This document shows, piece after piece, positions 50,940-60,260 of a DNA stretch of 64,000 bases (position 1 is the stretch's first letter; each line of letters begins with the position of its first letter). This stretch comes from a virus: IMG/VR virus record IMGVR_UViG_3300040801_004314, positions 1 through 64,000 of that record; one strand, 5' to 3'. The translations under genes and the position numbers were made by a program. Below the pieces are notes generated by a model. That model was not told the DNA's origin and did not search any database. It saw nothing but the letters and a program-made list of their open reading frames with translations.

Positions 50940-51020
50940 ATTTTTATTTAATTTAAGATATATAATATATATTAAAATAAAACTTTACATTTGTGGGTAT
51001 GTGAAAATAATATATAACAT

Positions 51021-51656
51021 ATGAGAAAATTTAGTAAAATACAAGAATCAAATAAAGAAAATGAGTATGTAGTAAAGGCTACTATAGAATTGGTTGTGAA
51101 AGCTGAAAACGAGGGTGAGGCTGGATATATTGCTGATGATACATTAGGTGGTTTAGAAAATGTTGACACATACGACATAATAAACATTGACAAGAAAACA
51201 ATAGGATTAAAAGAGAGTAGAAAAGCTGACTTGACACCTAGACAATGGAGAATAAAATATGATAACAAACCAATATATTCTTATATTTTTATAATTGAAG
51301 ATCCAATGGGTAACCAACAAAGGTATATAGTTCATTTGAAATACCAACATACACTAAAAGGTGATGAGATATATTTTAAAGAATCTTTAGTAAACGGAGC
51401 AGAGGGTAATGGTGCTAGGCTTAGTATGTCAAACCTACAAAATACACCTACAAATCTATTTAATCCACAAGAAAGAGACATTTATAAAAATCCTGTAGAT
51501 TTTGATGAAGAAATCATAAATAATGATAATTTAAAAGAAAGCCTAGATAATATGATTACTGAACACAGAGGTCAGTCTATTCCTACACTTGTTACAAAGT
51601 GGATGGAAAAGGGTGTTTATAAGTTAATAAACTATACTGAAAAAAAACAATTTTAA
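51021..51656 (+). CDS. Uncharacterised protein with capsid-targeting-like N-terminus
   Basis: A 211-aa protein (MRKFSKIQESNKENEYVVKA); IQE fits an (I/L)xE site. A beta-alpha region (VVKATIELVVKAENEGEAGY) is followed by PRQWRIKYDNKPIYSYIFII and a helical C-terminus. No family recognised. TAATATATA ends four bases before the ATG, and the next gene starts 2 bases after the stop. Confidence 0.65.
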   Translation: MRKFSKIQESNKENEYVVKATIELVVKAENEGEAGYIADDTLGGLENVDTYDIINIDKKTIGLKESRKADLTPRQWRIKYDNKPIYSYIFIIEDPMGNQQRYIVHLKYQHTLKGDEIYFKESLVNGAEGNGARLSMSNLQNTPTNLFNPQERDIYKNPVDFDEEIINNDNLKESLDNMITEHRGQSIPTLVTKWMEKGVYKLINYTEKKQF

Positions 51657-51658
51657 TA

Positions 51659-52165
51659 ATGAAAAAATTCACACAAATTAAAAAAACAGCTAAAACAGCT
51701 AGAATAGATAGAATAGTAGAAGATACAACCAATGAGTTGAGACCAGAACAAAAAACAGATGAATTAGTAGAAGTTGGTCAAAAAGATAGTAATGTTGTAA
51801 AGTTCTTCTCTAAGCTTTTTGAGTCTAAAGAAATGGCTCATGTTTATCATTTACAAGTAAAAGGCGAAGAAGGATCATATGCAGCACATAAAGCACTAGA
51901 AGATTATTATGAAGATATGCTAGAGCTATTAGATGATACCATTGAGGTTTACCAAGGACAATATGGCGTGATAGAAGGATATGATATAATAGATACTGAT
52001 GATACCAAAGATAAAGACTTCGTATCTTATTTTGAAGAAATAGCAGAATTTGTTAAAGTCTCAAAGAAATGTATACCAGAGGAAGATACACATACACATA
52101 GTCTTATAGATGATATAGTATGCCTAATTTACAAAACACTATATAAGCTTAAGTTTCTTAAGTAA
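51659..52165 (+). CDS. DUF5856-like helical protein, ferritin/Dps-like pattern
   Basis: A 168-aa protein. After a basic ~50-residue N-terminus, KFFSKLFESKEMAHVYHLQV, then GSYAAHKALEDYYEDMLELL and DDTIEVYQGQYGVI, follow a conserved phage family (DUF5856 as I recall it). The H-x-x-H...AxHxxLxxYYxxxxELxDxxxE spacing resembles the helices of Dps/ferritin proteins. It could be a DNA-protecting virion or cytoplasmic protein; metal binding is unproven. Confidence 0.7.
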   Translation: MKKFTQIKKTAKTARIDRIVEDTTNELRPEQKTDELVEVGQKDSNVVKFFSKLFESKEMAHVYHLQVKGEEGSYAAHKALEDYYEDMLELLDDTIEVYQGQYGVIEGYDIIDTDDTKDKDFVSYFEEIAEFVKVSKKCIPEEDTHTHSLIDDIVCLIYKTLYKLKFLK

Positions 52166-52483
52166 TTAGTCAGAAGTATATAAAAAATCTCTACCATTTT
52201 CATTATAATTTAATAAGTTATTAATTATAGTATCTATTTTATCAATAGATTCATTATTATTTTTAACAACAATTTCTAATGCAGATATTGAATCGTCAAT
52301 TTGATCATTGCCTTTCTTAGACGAACTTTTGTAGTTAGATAACTCATTTGTGTATGATTTTACCTTTTTATTTTTGTCCTCTAAATTAGCAACTATTTCT
52401 CTTAAATCTTCTATTATTTCATTCACTCTATCACCTGATATATCTATTGAATCAAAGCTTTCATTAAATTTTTTTATTTTCAT
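52166..52483 (-). CDS. Small coiled-coil protein with targeting-like N-terminus
   Basis: A 105-aa protein (MKIKKFNESFDSIDISGDRV). Residues 17-95 form a long coiled coil with Asn/Ser-rich turns. No catalytic motif. It abuts the preceding gene 3' to 3'. The N-terminus places it among the candidate head-internal proteins. Confidence 0.65.
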   Translation of the reverse strand: MKIKKFNESFDSIDISGDRVNEIIEDLREIVANLEDKNKKVKSYTNELSNYKSSSKKGNDQIDDSISALEIVVKNNNESIDKIDTIINNLLNYNENGRDFLYTSD

Positions 52484-52516
52484 AATTGACGTTTCTATTT
52501 TTAATATATATTAAAT

Positions 52517-53197
52517 ATGGGAAGACGTAATAAATTAATATTAGAATTCACAGAGTTTAACGTACAACGTTTCAATTCTGACTCGGTTAGACCTGCTATG
52601 CATGTAGATAACCCACAATTGTCAACAAATGCATTTGATAAGCACCAAGATGGTTTAAGACAGGCAATGGCTAGAATAGATAGTATACTATTTAAATTAA
52701 AAGGAACATCTGCGTATTCATCTTTAAGGAGCAAATTAGCTATTGAAGACCAAGATATCCAGAGTATGAAAGTACTTAGAATAGTGAGAAGTAATAGTGT
52801 TCATTATGATGTTTTCATAACCTTTGTAATAGGTGAAGAAGAGTATTGGGGTAAGGTAGAAGATATTTTAGGTGTAAACCCTACGCTATCATCCGAAGTT
52901 TTTAAAGACTATGACCTTTATCAACCTAAAGAATGGGTTATAAAAATAAAAGGTTTAGTCATAAAAACTATCAAAGAGTGGCTTAAGCCACAGCCTGGTG
53001 AATACAAACTCTTAAAAGATGAAATAATATGCTACTCTAGTGAAAGCGGTAAACAAATTAGAATAAAAGAGGGAACTGAGATAACGTTAGTTAGATCTCA
53101 TGATGATAAGATAATAATAAAATACCAAAGTGATTATTTCAACCTAGTAGATGATAATTATATTTATTTCAACTGGTGGTTTGAAAGGGTAAACTAG
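52517..53197 (+). CDS. Uncharacterised protein, likely virion
   Basis: A 226-aa protein (MGRRNKLILEFTEFNVQRFN) with an N-terminal strand, a helical middle and a beta-rich C-terminus (IRIKEGTEITLVRSHDDKII). A late-type TTTAATATATA box lies 6 bases upstream. No family recognised; position next to the tail fibres suggests a baseplate or fibre attachment role. Confidence 0.65.
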   Translation: MGRRNKLILEFTEFNVQRFNSDSVRPAMHVDNPQLSTNAFDKHQDGLRQAMARIDSILFKLKGTSAYSSLRSKLAIEDQDIQSMKVLRIVRSNSVHYDVFITFVIGEEEYWGKVEDILGVNPTLSSEVFKDYDLYQPKEWVIKIKGLVIKTIKEWLKPQPGEYKLLKDEIICYSSESGKQIRIKEGTEITLVRSHDDKIIIKYQSDYFNLVDDNYIYFNWWFERVN

Positions 53198-55722
53198 ATA
53201 AGGTCAAATGAACCACCGCCGTCAACAGGATTTATTACAGGGGGCAATTCTTCTGGATCACCCGAACCTGGATTTGGTGTAAGACCACCACCGTTGTCAA
53301 ACCCACCAGTATCTCTACCTAATTGTGTGAATGATCTTATTTCTACTTCACCATTTGGTATATCTTGAACAAACCTTAGAGTCACAAATCTTGATGCAGT
53401 GCTAGGATTGCTACTTATTGAAAATATAAGATTTACACCTCCTGTATCACCAATTTCATCGGAATTTTGTATATTTACATATGTACTATAATTTCCTAAG
53501 TTTGATATTGTCCAAGGCGCAGTAGAATCAACGAATAGTGTAAATGCCCCTCCTCTACTCAAAATATCATTTGGTGGTATTTCAGCAACAGTAAACACAT
53601 TATTAGGTGCTGCTGCCTGTGTTATTCTAACTGAGTCAGTATCATTATCAACGTTTGTAAAGCCTATTCTCGCAGCTCTTAGTGTTGTTAGTGGGTTCTG
53701 TGTAAATGTAATAGTAACTTGTGTAGCCCCACTACCAGATGATGCTGGCGATACACTAGTTACGTATGTGGAGTCTATATCACCTGAGTCAACTATCCAA
53801 CTAGAAGTACTATTCACAGTTACTGTGGTGCTAGTAGCAGTGTTTGTTACGTTAGAATTTTCAGGTGTTACTGTGATGTTAGATGGATCTGGTTCTGGTT
53901 CTGGCACAGTGATAGGGTTATCGTCTCGCCCCCCACCGCTAGGTGGGGGGGTACTAAAATCCCCGACACCAACATATATTATGTAAGCTAATGCATAATA
54001 GGGTGGTAGGTTTCTATTTGTACCTGAAACACCAGTAGTGTTCACATTATGTGAGTGTGAACCCCCAAATACATTTTTATTCCAAGTTCTATTAACTGGG
54101 TTATTATCAGATGCTGATGGTATACTTTTAGTTTCTGATTCACCATTACCACCTAATTCTTGAGATATTGAGTGAGAGTGTGATCCACTATTAGAAATAG
54201 TATGACTGTGAGATACTACAACAGAATCGGTATATCCACCAGTTTGGTTAGCATTATATTTATCACCTCTACCAACTATAAATCTATTTACAAGGTTAGG
54301 TATTTCGATCCCATTAACTGTTCCACCTTGGCACAGCCTCCACCCCTCAGGAATTTGTGAATTACTACCAGAAAACATAACAATAGTCCTTAACGGTACA
54401 GAGCTTCCTACTTCTTCCTCTTCTTCATTTCTAGGATTAGAGTTAAAACCAACTTTTATTACTTTTTCTGTCCAAGGTTGATCTGTAACATCTACATCAT
54501 TCACATAACTCATGTATATTTCTGGCTCAGATGTTAAATTACCTATTAGTGAGTAAACTGCTGTTGTGTAGTTAGTTTTTACTTTCTGGTAAAAATATAT
54601 TCTTCCTTGTGAGTCACTACCCTCTCTTACTATCCTAAAGTCGTCTTCAACAAAATGAGAAGTTCCGTAATTACAAATATTTGCATATATTCTATTGGCT
54701 TCTGTTTGGGATTTAAAAGCAATATGTAGATCAGTGTTATGTGCATCATTTTCTATACTACCACTGCTGTTAATAGATAACTTAAATCCAAAAAAACTAA
54801 AAGTACTAAATGGTAAGCTAAATAATTTAATCCATTGCCCCACTCTGTTATTTGAAGAACTAGGTGATTTGAAATTATAATACCCTCTAGTTGCTCTTAT
54901 ATTACCAACTACATCTAACCTTTCTGTGGATGATGATTTACCTAATGATAAATTCCCATCAACAAAAGCAGAGCTACCAACTCTGAATAAGCCATCACCT
55001 CTCAATTGTATAAACCTATCACTTACTTCGTTTTTTATAGTAAAATCACTATTAGCAGAAGTACCAAATCCTATGTATGCTTGTCTAGTCGAGCCATTAT
55101 TTTCATAGAAAGGGATAAATAAAACATTAGAATTACCACTTGAGCTACCATAAAGTCTTAAAGGAACAGAACCTCTAAATATACCGCTACCATTTACATC
55201 TAATCTCTGTGAAGGTGATGTTACCCCTATACCAACATTACCATTAGGATTAACCCTAAATCTTATAGCATTATTAGTAACCATCTCAATGGTATCATTT
55301 GCTGGGAATCTAATTATTGTATCACCATCGCCTATATGTCTTATTTCAGAATCTATGTATAATCTTTGTCTAACATTAACTTCGCCATTCACATCTAGTG
55401 TTCTAGATGGGTTAGGGATATTAATACCTATATTTCCATTATTTTGATAAACCACAGAATTAGATACTGTATTTGCGCTTGAAAATAAAGCTAATCTGTT
55501 TGGTGTACCATTAACAAAACCAGTTGATTGGTTTTCCTCCACCCATTCATCACCATCCCAATAAAAAGAATTTGATGCATCTTTATCCCACACTCTTAAT
55601 CCTTCGTACTTATGTGTTATGCTATTTTTTGTCTCATAAAACTCACCAGCACCAACAACAAACCTATTATCTATTGGTTTTGCTGTATTTACTTCAAAGT
55701 TATCTATTAATGGTGTTGACAT
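53194..55722 (-). CDS. Tail fibre with collar-like and BACON-like domains
   Basis: An 842-aa fibre. Residues ~1-70 form an attachment region (RFVVGAGEFYETKNSITHKY). Residues ~90-260 carry repeated beta units of the type NIGINIPNPSRTLDVNGEV, common in fibre shafts. A phage tail-collar domain (IPEGWRLCQGGTVNGIEIPN, RFIVGRGDKYNANQTGGYTD, then His-rich SHSHTISNSGSHSH) spans ~450-585. Two BACON-like immunoglobulin repeats follow (~605-800), then a Gly/Asp/Pro tail. BACON repeats are typical of Bacteroidota phages and bind host glycan or mucin. Probable host-recognition protein. Confidence 0.88.
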   Translation of the reverse strand: MSTPLIDNFEVNTAKPIDNRFVVGAGEFYETKNSITHKYEGLRVWDKDASNSFYWDGDEWVEENQSTGFVNGTPNRLALFSSANTVSNSVVYQNNGNIGINIPNPSRTLDVNGEVNVRQRLYIDSEIRHIGDGDTIIRFPANDTIEMVTNNAIRFRVNPNGNVGIGVTSPSQRLDVNGSGIFRGSVPLRLYGSSSGNSNVLFIPFYENNGSTRQAYIGFGTSANSDFTIKNEVSDRFIQLRGDGLFRVGSSAFVDGNLSLGKSSSTERLDVVGNIRATRGYYNFKSPSSSNNRVGQWIKLFSLPFSTFSFFGFKLSINSSGSIENDAHNTDLHIAFKSQTEANRIYANICNYGTSHFVEDDFRIVREGSDSQGRIYFYQKVKTNYTTAVYSLIGNLTSEPEIYMSYVNDVDVTDQPWTEKVIKVGFNSNPRNEEEEEVGSSVPLRTIVMFSGSNSQIPEGWRLCQGGTVNGIEIPNLVNRFIVGRGDKYNANQTGGYTDSVVVSHSHTISNSGSHSHSISQELGGNGESETKSIPSASDNNPVNRTWNKNVFGGSHSHNVNTTGVSGTNRNLPPYYALAYIIYVGVGDFSTPPPSGGGRDDNPITVPEPEPDPSNITVTPENSNVTNTATSTTVTVNSTSSWIVDSGDIDSTYVTSVSPASSGSGATQVTITFTQNPLTTLRAARIGFTNVDNDTDSVRITQAAAPNNVFTVAEIPPNDILSRGGAFTLFVDSTAPWTISNLGNYSTYVNIQNSDEIGDTGGVNLIFSISSNPSTASRFVTLRFVQDIPNGEVEIRSFTQLGRDTGGFDNGGGLTPNPGSGDPEELPPVINPVDGGGSFDLI

Positions 55723-55726
55723 GTAT

Positions 55727-55735
55727 TATATATTA
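55727..55735 (-). promoter_or_regulatory. Late-type box before tail fibre
   Basis: Minus-strand TAATATATA, four bases (ATAC), then the ATG at 55722. Confidence 0.5.
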
Positions 55736-55748
55736 TTTTTTTGCTCTC

Positions 55749-57206
55749 CTATGTTATATTAAAAGTAAATTTTGTAGGTATTTCTAGGTTAAATGAATTT
55801 ACCGAAGAATATAAATAATATTCCTTGGATGCCCAATATCCTTCTGGTGAGGAATAGCTTATTGTTTGCATATCTGTATTGATTACATTACCATCCTTAT
55901 CCTCAACATTATCCAACTCCCCATATTCTATTGGGTATAGTAAAAATATCTTACCTTCACCAATGAATTCAATAGTTTTGCTACCTTTATCTTCTACAAT
56001 TTTAGATAAGAATGATAAGTTAGAGTTGCTTATATTAGGTGGATTACCCACACCAAAAAAGTAAGGATATACACCTTTTATACTAACGCTATCAGTTGAT
56101 GTAGAAGTCCCATCGCTAACCTCTATTGTATAGGTTTGTGTAGTTGTAGTTATAGGGGATATAACAATCGCATCTGCTATATCTACTATTGTTTTATAAG
56201 GTATACCACCTATAGGCTCGTAAAAGCTAGGATTCATATTTCTAAGTATTGTACCAACAGTTGGGTTAGTTTTTTTAACTATTGTATATTGTATTTTTGG
56301 ATTAGGAAATGTACCCACCTCAGCAAAGCCTTTATCAAATGGTGGTAACATTTCTAATGATCCATCAGGTGCTTGATTAGGATACACTATTCTTTTAAGT
56401 AGTTCCGATATACTATTTGCACCAAAAGTCTCACCTTGTATAAGCCCACCAATATTTACTGGGAGTTTTCTGTCATCAGTGAAATCCAATGGGAATCCGT
56501 TTACATTTACTCTACCTAACATGTTAAGCTCTTCATCTTCATCTCCTATATTATCTAAGGTAACAACAAAGTTGCCCCAATCTAATTCATTTGATGAATT
56601 GTTGTATATCAAAATTTTATTGTTTATGTCCTCACTTTCGCTATCCTCGGTATTTGGGAACTTTATATTATTGACAGTGGTGTTACTATCAGATTTAAAT
56701 GAAATCGAATCATTAGCCACTATACTCATTGATAATGCTTCTACATCACTTATAAACTGTGACGATATATAAGGTGCATCAGCATATAGATCACTATCTG
56801 TTCCAGCTAAGAAAGATAACTTTGTTGTGTTCTGATCTTCAAGATCTTCTTTAGTATTAAAAAAGTATATATCTGTATCATTTGATATGAGTGTTTCGTC
56901 TAAAATATCTACATTATCAAAGCTTCTTTTACCAAATAACATTTTGAGCTTTAAATCTTTATTGGGTTTTGAAGGATTTAAAGTATCTATACCAATATAT
57001 CTTTTGCTCCCTACATAAGTCTCTTTAAATGCATTATTAGCCCATGCAGTTATCATTGCATCTCTTATTGGCTTAGGCTCTATAAATCCATCAGTGTTAT
57101 CTTTTAAACGTTGTAGGAAAGAGTTTAGTGCTGTATTATTGGCAATTTCAAAACTATCGCCCTCTTGTACTGTATTAGGATTTAATTTAAATTCTAAATT
57201 GCTCAT
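55749..57206 (-). CDS. Tail fibre/adhesin paralogue 1
   Basis: A 485-aa beta-rich protein. Its N-terminal ~170 residues are homologous to the next protein: FLQRLKDNTDGFIEPKPIRD aligns with FGLLEFLPDNTQKLIRPRDV, and YIGIDTLNPSKPNKDLKLKM with YIGIDTGNPNDKDVKAKMLL. A second shared block (VNVNGFPLDFTDD, then GGLIQGETFG) follows, and the C-terminal ~150 residues diverge (IEVSDGTSTSTDSVSIKGVY). The conserved base with a variable tip fits a receptor-binding protein. It starts 1 base after the stop of its paralogue. Confidence 0.75.
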   Translation of the reverse strand: MSNLEFKLNPNTVQEGDSFEIANNTALNSFLQRLKDNTDGFIEPKPIRDAMITAWANNAFKETYVGSKRYIGIDTLNPSKPNKDLKLKMLFGKRSFDNVDILDETLISNDTDIYFFNTKEDLEDQNTTKLSFLAGTDSDLYADAPYISSQFISDVEALSMSIVANDSISFKSDSNTTVNNIKFPNTEDSESEDINNKILIYNNSSNELDWGNFVVTLDNIGDEDEELNMLGRVNVNGFPLDFTDDRKLPVNIGGLIQGETFGANSISELLKRIVYPNQAPDGSLEMLPPFDKGFAEVGTFPNPKIQYTIVKKTNPTVGTILRNMNPSFYEPIGGIPYKTIVDIADAIVISPITTTTQTYTIEVSDGTSTSTDSVSIKGVYPYFFGVGNPPNISNSNLSFLSKIVEDKGSKTIEFIGEGKIFLLYPIEYGELDNVEDKDGNVINTDMQTISYSSPEGYWASKEYYLYSSVNSFNLEIPTKFTFNIT

Positions 57207-57207
57207 A

Positions 57208-58851
57208 CTAATAAATTATTTCTATTTTAAAATTACCATCTACGGTAACCCTTAATTTACTTTTATATAATCTATAACCTCCTAAAAAGTTATTTGGGGA
57301 ACTAGGTGTTATACTATTAGACACCTCGAAAGAGCTTAATCCTGATTCATTTTTGTCATATATAACAAAGCCATTTGTGTCTTTTATTCTTGATACTTCT
57401 GGATAATTGACTGGTTGAGCAAAATATATATAACCACCACCACTACTAATAGTAAATTCTAAAGATTCGCCAACATTTGGCATAGCCTTTATTATCTTAC
57501 CAGTATTAGGTGAGGTTATTATACTATTCAAACCGCCACCAGTAAGTGTGTGATTTATATCAATAAAAGAATGTATAATAGGTCTAACATATTCTATACT
57601 GTCTTTAATCCTAAAATCAAAGCCAAATAAACTGCTACTAGGCACTAATGTTATATCGTTGTTGTTAGATGCTAACAACTCAAATTCTAATGTTCTAGGG
57701 GTAGTTATGTTACCTGGTATATTATAATTGACACTTCCATTAAACACGTCACCAGGATTATTAGACAGTGGTCCACCCTCTGCTATTATGTTCCAAGTTG
57801 TTTCAGTATCAGCATTATTTCTCAAAAACCATTTAGCAACAACCTCATCATCTTTTCTAGGGAAACTTTTTATAGAATATGAAAAGGATAAAGTTGTAGG
57901 TTTACCTACCTCAGCATACTTTATGTTTCCTGGTGCTGCAACACTTAATGTTAATTCGGGTGCTACTTCTGGATATATAACTTTTCTTAATACCTCACCT
58001 AATGCCCAATCTTGACCATCATTAGCACTCGTATAATTACCATTTTGATCCATACTATTGGATTCAAATGTATCTCCTTGTTTTACACCACCTATATCCA
58101 CAGGCACTACATCATCTTCTACAAATTCAAGGGGGAATCCATTTAAATTAACTGGATCACCGTATATATTAGTTTCAGAGCCAGTTGATCCAATATTAAA
58201 ATCACTAGTATCTAACTCAGACCATTCTAAACCACCAAAAGGAAATGTTCCTACATATTTTAATATCTTATCTTCTCCTACATTATCTAATGTTTCTTGT
58301 ATCGTAGGAAAGGATATACCATTTATATTGACTACATCATCATTTGATGATATATTAAGACTACCACCAGGACTTGGATTTATTATGTTAAAGTCTATAA
58401 TAGATTCACCATCTACTTTTTCACTTTCTAAATATGGTGAGTTTATATACAAATTTCGACTTGTCCCTGCTAATAAAGATACTTTTGTTTTATTTTGGTC
58501 AGCATCATCGGGTTTGGTATTATAAAAGAATACATCGGTATCACTAGTATTTAAAAGGGATTCGCTCATTATATCAAAAGATCCTACACTTCTTTTACCA
58601 AGTAGCATTTTAGCTTTAACATCTTTGTCATTAGGATTACCAGTGTCTATGCCTATGTATTGTGTATCACCACTAGTTGATGTTAGCTTAAAAGTTGAAT
58701 TTGCCCATGTTGTTAAGAAAGCATCCCTTACGTCTCTTGGTCTTATTAACTTTTGTGTGTTGTCAGGTAAAAATTCCAGTAGACCAAACAAATCTGCCTT
58801 ACTACTACTTTCTACAACTTGACCTGTGAATATGCTATAACTATTTGGCAT
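57208..58851 (-). CDS. Tail fibre/adhesin paralogue 2
   Basis: A 547-aa paralogue of the protein encoded at 55749. Shared segments include DAFLTTWANSTFKLTS, DIMSESLLNTSDTDVFFYNT and LAGTSRNLYINSPYLE. Its C-terminal tip (SIEYVRPIIHSFIDINHTLT, then YKSKLRVTVDGNFKIEIIY) differs. It is first in a minus-strand tail operon with paralogue 1 and the BACON fibre downstream. Tandem duplication with tip divergence suggests an expanded host range. Confidence 0.75.
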   Translation of the reverse strand: MPNSYSIFTGQVVESSSKADLFGLLEFLPDNTQKLIRPRDVRDAFLTTWANSTFKLTSTSGDTQYIGIDTGNPNDKDVKAKMLLGKRSVGSFDIMSESLLNTSDTDVFFYNTKPDDADQNKTKVSLLAGTSRNLYINSPYLESEKVDGESIIDFNIINPSPGGSLNISSNDDVVNINGISFPTIQETLDNVGEDKILKYVGTFPFGGLEWSELDTSDFNIGSTGSETNIYGDPVNLNGFPLEFVEDDVVPVDIGGVKQGDTFESNSMDQNGNYTSANDGQDWALGEVLRKVIYPEVAPELTLSVAAPGNIKYAEVGKPTTLSFSYSIKSFPRKDDEVVAKWFLRNNADTETTWNIIAEGGPLSNNPGDVFNGSVNYNIPGNITTPRTLEFELLASNNNDITLVPSSSLFGFDFRIKDSIEYVRPIIHSFIDINHTLTGGGLNSIITSPNTGKIIKAMPNVGESLEFTISSGGGYIYFAQPVNYPEVSRIKDTNGFVIYDKNESGLSSFEVSNSITPSSPNNFLGGYRLYKSKLRVTVDGNFKIEIIY

Positions 58852-58907
58852 TTATGAACTATTTTTTATTATATATTAAAATATTTATGCCATATATTAA
58901 AAAACAT

Positions 58908-58933
58908 TGAAAGCCCCCTATGGGGCTTTCAAT
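58908..58933 (-). terminator. Rho-independent terminator
   Basis: TTGAAAGCCCC-CTAT-GGGGCTTTCAA, a perfect 11-bp stem followed on the minus strand by TGTTTTTT; it ends the minus-strand gene at 58953. Confidence 0.85.
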
Positions 58934-58952
58934 TAAAAAAAAAGATACTCAT

Positions 58953-59354
58953 TTACTCAAACAAGAATTCAAGTTTCATAAGGTTTTTAACTTTAGCAGT
59001 TTTCAAACCTAAATCATCGAATTTGAGTTTATCAAATTCTAATTTATTTTCTAATTCTGATAATTCTTTCATTTCCTTAGTGAACTCTTTGGGATCTTTA
59101 AGTTCTACTGATCCTTCTATAACCTCACCCTTTTCGTTTTTTCCTGAAATAGGCTCGCCATCTTTATCACGATTTACCCATTTTTCTAAGATTTTCTTTT
59201 CTAATTTAGTCTTATCATCAACTATAGATGATAAGTCTTTTACTATTCGCATAAGTTTAAATGCAGTGGATGCATTTATATCTTCCTCAATTAGAGTATT
59301 TAAAGCTTCAATTGTTTCTGCGTTTAGCTCTTTATTTTTAACTATTATTGCCAT
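58953..59354 (-). CDS. DUF1617-like protein
   Basis: A 133-aa helical acidic protein (MAIIVKNKELNAETIEALNT). The order IKN...L...AFKLMRI, KLEKKILEKWVNRDKDGEPI, then KEFTKEMKELSELENKLE and DDLGLKTAKVKNL follows the DUF1617 phage family (a small protein often encoded near tail genes). No function is known; a chaperone-like tail assembly role is possible. Confidence 0.65.
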   Translation of the reverse strand: MAIIVKNKELNAETIEALNTLIEEDINASTAFKLMRIVKDLSSIVDDKTKLEKKILEKWVNRDKDGEPISGKNEKGEVIEGSVELKDPKEFTKEMKELSELENKLEFDKLKFDDLGLKTAKVKNLMKLEFLFE

Positions 59355-59435
59355 AAGTATTTTTATTTTAATATTATATACATATTATTCTTTTTGTTTA
59401 ATTAAAAAGTCGTATTTTTGAAAAAAAAAATATAC

Positions 59436-60206
59436 ATGAGTTTAATAGATTTCACTAAAAATATGTTTAGTAAAGAAAAAGTGCTAGATTTAGAAAAATT
59501 ACCCTCGATGGGTTTGTTTTATCCAGATGATTTTCACGTAAAAATTAAGAAGGCTAGAAAAGAGGATATAATATTCTATGAGCATGGATTCAATAAAGAT
59601 GATATATCACTTACTATATCAAAACTTAAAGAGGTAGTTAGTAATAATATCACCTTTTCAAAAGGTTACGACTTTGATGATCTAGTTAGTGTAGATATAG
59701 TTTATATTTTTATAGAAATAGTAAAGTTAACCACTAATAAAAAGATAGGCTTCGAGTACTTTGATAAAGAAAAAATTAAGACCAAATTCATAGAGTTTGC
59801 TCCTGAAAATTTTAATTATTTAGAAATAGATAGTAAGCTAAAAAAAGCTTACGATGATAAACAAAAAGTATTTATTATAGACAATTATAAATATTCACTT
59901 CCTAAGATAGGTGTTGAGAATTCTTTAAGTGATTTTTTAGTAACTAAAACATTAGAGGGTGTTGGAAATGAATATGCGGATAAGTTTATGGGATTTACAT
60001 ATTTTGTTTCACATAAAAAGCATTTAACTACTAGTGAAATAGAAAATTTAATTAAAATATTCAATGAAGATATCGAAGAAAGTGAGATTGAGAAAGTCAA
60101 AGCAATACTTGATAAGTTTTCAAAATTCCAGTCTTATTCTTTATTAAGAAATGGTGAAAAAATAGAACTAAAGGGTAGAATAGATCTTGAAAATATTTGG
60201 AGATAA
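59436..60206 (+). CDS. gp26: Baseplate hub protein, T4 gp26-like
   Basis: A 256-aa protein. LEKLPSMGLFYPDDFHVKIK is the 'LPSKGLFYP' signature of T4 gp26-type baseplate hub proteins, followed by the charged helix KARKEDIIFYEHGFNKDDIS and a helical C-terminus. ATG 59436 is used rather than the upstream TTG at 59418 because the extra codons are a poly-A stretch. It would help assemble the central hub. Closed by a strong terminator. Confidence 0.82.
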   Translation: MSLIDFTKNMFSKEKVLDLEKLPSMGLFYPDDFHVKIKKARKEDIIFYEHGFNKDDISLTISKLKEVVSNNITFSKGYDFDDLVSVDIVYIFIEIVKLTTNKKIGFEYFDKEKIKTKFIEFAPENFNYLEIDSKLKKAYDDKQKVFIIDNYKYSLPKIGVENSLSDFLVTKTLEGVGNEYADKFMGFTYFVSHKKHLTTSEIENLIKIFNEDIEESEIEKVKAILDKFSKFQSYSLLRNGEKIELKGRIDLENIWR

Positions 60207-60207
60207 T

Positions 60208-60246
60208 AAAAAAGGGGGATAATTTAATTATCCCCCCTTTTTTTAT
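60208..60246. terminator. Bidirectional terminator
   Basis: AAAAAAGGGGGATAA/TTATCCCCCCTTTTTTT stem between the convergent gp26-like gene and nrdA. Confidence 0.9.
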
Positions 60247-60260
60247 TTACTAAAATAGTA

